A stretch of 9,790 nucleotides of DNA from Mycoplasmatota bacterium (GTDB lineage Bacteria; Bacillota_I; Bacilli_A; RF39; UBA660): assembly GCA_012510745.1 (NCBI GenBank), contig JAAZHK010000021.1:1-9790 (forward strand), given 5' to 3'. This document shows positions 6,891 through 9,790 of this stretch, one piece after another. A program made the translations under genes and the position numbers. Under the pieces are notes generated by a model that worked only from the letters and a program-made list of their open reading frames with translations, was not told where the DNA came from and made no database searches. Positions within the stretch are counted from its first letter, which is position 1; every line of letters begins with the position of its first letter.

Positions 6891-7421
6891 TTAAATCTCC
6901 TTTATTAATATTCTCCAAGAACCATAATCTTTACAACATAATAACAACTTTGTAATGTTAATAAGTTTGTTTTCGTATTTATTTTTAATGGGATTAATAA
7001 TTTCAACATTATCTTTATCTATTATTTTGTTTATAATAATAAAATGTCCTCCCGACATTTTATTGTTATTATTAAAGATATTTGATTGAACACACATAAT
7101 AATATATTTATTTTCTAATATCTCCTTTTTTAAGCTTGAAGAGTTTAATATACTTTGACTGATCTTTATTGTTCTTTTTAATACCTCATCTAAAAAATAA
7201 AATCCAGAAAAATCTTTACCGTCAATCTTTTTATTAATATAATCATTATATAGCGTACTGTTAAAACATTTTAATTGTATATTTTTAACATTATTATCAA
7301 ATAGTGAAATTGCTAATTCCGATATCCAAAACATTTTATTATTTATATTATTGCTTTTAATATTGTTGATATTTAAAATATATTTCACACAGGCACTGCC
7401 ACACATAATATTATTTTCCAT
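6891..7421 (-). CDS. Papain-fold cysteine-protease-like protein (C39 / guanylyl-cyclase-like)
   Basis: A 176-residue protein with the signature of a papain-like fold. An N-terminal CGSACVKYIL carries candidate nucleophile C7; GGHFIIINKI gives H126; INPIK gives N143 (NP in place of the DP of C39 peptidases). Between them, FWISELAISL, a tyrosine-bearing stretch and LKKEILENKYIIMCVQ resemble the order of the guanylyl-cyclase-type (GUCD1-like) papain-fold family as well as C39 bacteriocin leader peptidases. No transporter domain is fused, and no signal peptide is seen, so it is cytosolic. The oxyanion Gln usually six residues before the Cys is absent in the called protein. ATG at 7421 overlaps the helicase stop by 11 bp, with only a weak purine-rich site; M6 is an alternative start. 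Could be a peptidase, transpeptidase-like or acyl-transfer enzyme. Confidence 0.6.
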   Translation of the reverse strand: MENNIMCGSACVKYILNINNIKSNNINNKMFWISELAISLFDNNVKNIQLKCFNSTLYNDYINKKIDGKDFSGFYFLDEVLKRTIKISQSILNSSSLKKEILENKYIIMCVQSNIFNNNNKMSGGHFIIINKIIDKDNVEIINPIKNKYENKLINITKLLLCCKDYGSWRILIKEI

Positions 7422-9492
7422 AATTATTTTTTCTTTCGAATTTCAAAACTGGTCCATTATATACAACCAATCTATGTTGGGCCCTAGTACAAACAACATA
7501 AAATAAATATTTATCTTTATCTTGATATCTGTTTTCTTTAGTACTGTAGGCTATAATTCCGTCAAACTCTAATCCCTTAGAAATATAAGAGGGCATAATA
7601 ACTGTATTACTTGTTGCACTAGTATTACTCTCTTCAACCAAACTTAGATCATTAATATGTTTTTTTAATTTTTTATACAAATCTATTGTTTCAGAATTAT
7701 TTTTTGTAATTATAGCAATTCTTTCCATACCTAGTTTTTTCATTTCTGATAAATCAGTTACTAATTGACTAATTGCATATAAATTTTCAACTTCTCTTAA
7801 TACAACAGGTATTTCATTACTTTTTCTAACTGTACAAGTATTATTCAATCCTAAAATTTTATTAGTGTAGCTTATAATTTCTTCACTTGAACGATAGGTT
7901 TTTAATAATTCAATATATCTGGCTTTATCATTAAAAGTTTGATTAATTAATTTTAAATCATCATATTTATAATATGGGTTAATCGTTTGATTAATGTCAC
8001 CTAGAATTGTAAATGAGGCTGTTTTGAAAATTTTTTTTAACATTAATAATTGTAGCATAGTATAATCTTGAGCCTCATCAATTATTATGTGTCTAATATT
8101 ATCAATATTAGGATATCCATTTAATTCAAAATTCAAATACAACAGGGGGATCAAATCTTCAAATAATAGTGTTTCCCCTGTAGAAATATCAATATTCTTT
8201 TGAACAGTCGATTGCTTTTGAAATTCTTTAGATGATGTGATTTTTGAATATAATTCTTTTGTGCTCAAACTCACATTTAAATATTCACGTATCTTATTTT
8301 GAATGGTTTTTCCATATCTTTTATATGGAACATTTGCAATATCACAAATGTTTTCTGCTATATATTCTAATCTAGCTAAAATAGGTCTTGATTTATACCT
8401 ATTATGAAAAAGATCGTTTAAATGATTTTTATTTATTACAATATCATTAACCTTTATGTCTTTAGAAAAAAATATATTTTTAATATAATCTTCTAAAAAC
8501 AAATCAAGTAAATCTTTAAAATCGTTTGATAATTTGAATTTTGTTATTGTATATCTTTCTTTATCCACTTCATCTAATTTATAATATCTTTCTACAAAAC
8601 TAGAGAAACTCTCTATATTTTTAAATCCTTTAATATAGGACTGAGAAAAATCACTATATGTTGTTTGGAGAACATTATCTTCACCAAGTTCTGGTAAAAC
8701 TTGTGAAATATATTCTGAAAAAACATCATTTGGAGAAAAAATTAACACATTATTTGATGTTAAATTCTTTTCTTTATAAAGTAGGTATGCAATCCGATGT
8801 AATGCCACAGAGGTTTTACCACTTCCTGCGATTCCCTGAACTATTAAATATTTATCTATTATATTTCTAATTATTTCATTTTGCTCTTTTTGAATAGTAT
8901 TAACTATATTTGTCATTTTATCAGAAGAAAATTTAGATAGAATTTCTTGCAAATAATCATCATCTATATTTAAATCACTATTAAAACACCTTAAAATATT
9001 ACCATCTTGTATTTTATATTGTCTTTTTAAAGTAATATCTCCTTCGATTTTTCCAAAAGGAGCATCATAAGTTGCAGGACCTATTCCGTAATTATAAAAC
9101 ATACTTGCAATGGGAGTTCTCCAATCAAAAACATAAAAGTCAAGATTTTTCATTATTCCATTAATACCTATGTATACTGACTGATTAATAGAATCTCTTA
9201 CAAAATCGATTCTACCAAAATAAGGATTAACTAATGATTTTTTTAATTTCTGCAATGTCCTAATATTTTCATTTGTCGCATCCACATCTTGATTTACATT
9301 ATACATTCCTGTAGCAATTTCAATATCATCTAAAACACTATTATTATCCCAAATATATTTTTTCATTTCTGTAATTTCTTCCATTTTGTCTTTTATAGAA
9401 GAATCATTTTCGTTTATTATACTATTTATAATTTTTAATGTTTTGATTAGATATTCTTTTTCTTTTGCTAATTCCTCAGAAGTTAAATTCAT
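7411..9492 (-). CDS. helD: HelD-like UvrD-family helicase (RNA polymerase recycling factor type)
   Basis: A 693-residue superfamily 1A ATPase of the HelD type. HelD binds RNA polymerase, removes it from DNA and recycles stalled complexes; a related HelR protects polymerase from rifamycins. The N-terminal coiled coil (about 1-45, EELAKEKEYLIKTL) and following DWRTPIASMFYN (123-134) are HelD-like, not general UvrD traits. ATPase motifs are complete: Walker A GIAGSGKT (220-227), Walker B IIIDEAQD (469-476), GDINQ (498-502), TYRSS (532-536), SKGLEFDG (638-645) and VCTRAQHRL (667-675). Chosen start is ATG at 9492 (MNLTSEE): AAAGGA at 9501-9506 lies 8 nt ahead, and the upstream gene ends 4 bp before it. 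A 44-residue longer frame to 9624 would overlap that gene and lacks HelD-like sequence. B. subtilis HelD is slightly longer (about 774). It overlaps the papain-fold gene by 11 bp. Confidence 0.9.
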   Translation of the reverse strand: MNLTSEELAKEKEYLIKTLKIINSIINENDSSIKDKMEEITEMKKYIWDNNSVLDDIEIATGMYNVNQDVDATNENIRTLQKLKKSLVNPYFGRIDFVRDSINQSVYIGINGIMKNLDFYVFDWRTPIASMFYNYGIGPATYDAPFGKIEGDITLKRQYKIQDGNILRCFNSDLNIDDDYLQEILSKFSSDKMTNIVNTIQKEQNEIIRNIIDKYLIVQGIAGSGKTSVALHRIAYLLYKEKNLTSNNVLIFSPNDVFSEYISQVLPELGEDNVLQTTYSDFSQSYIKGFKNIESFSSFVERYYKLDEVDKERYTITKFKLSNDFKDLLDLFLEDYIKNIFFSKDIKVNDIVINKNHLNDLFHNRYKSRPILARLEYIAENICDIANVPYKRYGKTIQNKIREYLNVSLSTKELYSKITSSKEFQKQSTVQKNIDISTGETLLFEDLIPLLYLNFELNGYPNIDNIRHIIIDEAQDYTMLQLLMLKKIFKTASFTILGDINQTINPYYKYDDLKLINQTFNDKARYIELLKTYRSSEEIISYTNKILGLNNTCTVRKSNEIPVVLREVENLYAISQLVTDLSEMKKLGMERIAIITKNNSETIDLYKKLKKHINDLSLVEESNTSATSNTVIMPSYISKGLEFDGIIAYSTKENRYQDKDKYLFYVVCTRAQHRLVVYNGPVLKFERKNNYGK

Positions 9493-9496
9493 AAAA

Positions 9497-9790
9497 TCAA
9501 TCCTTTCTCTTTTGATATGTTTTAAATTTAATTTTGTCAAAACTTTGATAAAATGTTCCAAAAGCATTTTCAGGATGAACAGCTGCAATAAAATCAATGT
9601 TTTTTTGAAATATTGATATATCATAGTCTACAATAGGAAATTCTATTTCATCCATTACTACTATACTGTTACGAATTATACTGAGCTTTTCCATTAAAAT
9701 TAAAGATAATGCAATTTGTTGAGAAATTAAATTATATAGATTTCTATAATAATTGTATTTTTCTATATTCTTGGTTTCATCCAATATAGC
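9497..9790 (-). CDS. Unrecognised protein, C-terminal 97 residues (5' end off window)
   Basis: The frame is open to the right edge and ends with TGA at 9497-9499, so at least 97 residues are visible. I do not recognise it. The visible part begins with a predicted helical region (ILDETKNIEKYNYYRNLYNL), then SQQIALSLILMEKLSIIRN, then an alternating stretch VVMDEIEFPIVDYDISIF and a basic end KTYQKRKD. No membrane segment or signal is seen. A TTG at 9784 could be a start but the frame has no upstream stop before the edge, so the real start is probably outside. It sits 4 bp before the helD-like start, in the same operon, so it probably works with, or is coordinated with, the HelD-like motor. Confidence 0.65.
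   Translation of the reverse strand, partial: AILDETKNIEKYNYYRNLYNLISQQIALSLILMEKLSIIRNSIVVMDEIEFPIVDYDISIFQKNIDFIAAVHPENAFGTFYQSFDKIKFKTYQKRKD

Larger units (their letters stand above)
3540..9790. mobile_element. Integrated element with large serine recombinase; right end off window
   Basis: The left boundary is placed where the zupT-like gene breaks (about 3540). The element carries a TndX-type serine recombinase at this end and, as far as visible, a six-gene cargo/accessory block all on the minus strand. No conjugation, replication or phage structural genes are seen, so the type (conjugative, mobilisable, prophage-like) cannot be told. The right end and the missing 5' part of the zupT-like gene should lie beyond 9790. 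All genes in it are AT-rich. Confidence 0.7.

Noticed and set aside
6639..6908. Plus-strand ORF opposite the HAD gene
   Set aside because: Low-complexity shadow (Ser/Leu/Phe) of the HAD reading frame.
8658..8870. Plus-strand ORF opposite the HelD-like gene
   Set aside because: Lies wholly inside helicase motif coding sequence; shadow ORF.
9386..9616. Plus-strand ORF opposite the helicase start
   Set aside because: Phe/Ile-rich shadow of two real minus-strand genes.
9493..9624. Longer 737-residue form of the HelD-like protein
   Set aside because: The extra 44 residues overlap the upstream gene in another frame and do not look like HelD; the ATG at 9492 has a good ribosome site.
1..9790. CRISPR arrays, tRNA or rRNA genes, TGA-as-Trp code
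   Set aside because: No regularly spaced repeats and no RNA gene signature were seen. Trp codons are TGG, and TGA works as a stop at 9497-9499.

Overview
The window comes from an AT-rich, low-GC Gram-positive bacterium (Bacillota). The reasons are the strong purine-rich Shine-Dalgarno sites, sigma-A-like promoters, and two Gram-positive cell-wall proteins, a LytR-CpsA-Psr (LCP) protein and a secreted glucosaminidase. The standard code fits: Trp is TGG and TGA ends a gene. The overall style resembles uncultured gut Bacilli, but that placement is an inference.

Region 1 (1-3545) looks like chromosomal backbone. A secreted glucosaminidase (minus strand, 3' end off the window) and an LCP-type cell-wall ligase (plus strand) are transcribed divergently from a 150-bp region that holds a recognisable promoter for each. 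The LCP stop codon overlaps the stop of a convergent gene whose C-terminal third is a ZIP-family (ZupT-like) metal transporter. This gene is broken exactly at its conserved HNxPEG metal-binding motif.

Region 2 (about 3540-9790, running off the right edge) reads as an integrated mobile element. At the break in the zupT-like gene lies a large serine recombinase of the TndX/TnpX type, preceded by a 36-residue small gene and a perfect 20-bp inverted repeat. Upstream of these is a tight minus-strand operon, in transcription order: an unrecognised protein (N-terminus off the window), a HelD-like RNA-polymerase-associated helicase, a small papain-fold (C39/guanylyl-cyclase-like) cysteine-protease-type protein, a HAD-family hydrolase, and a full-length CbiH/CobJ-like tetrapyrrole methyltransferase. 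A likely AT-rich terminator follows. These genes overlap or are spaced by 1 to 14 bp.

The two most interesting points are the insertion of the element into the codons of a zinc-transporter metal site, and the cargo operon. The cargo joins an orphan cobalamin-type methyltransferase to a papain-fold protein, a HAD enzyme and a HelD motor. I know of no described system with this composition, so its function is open.
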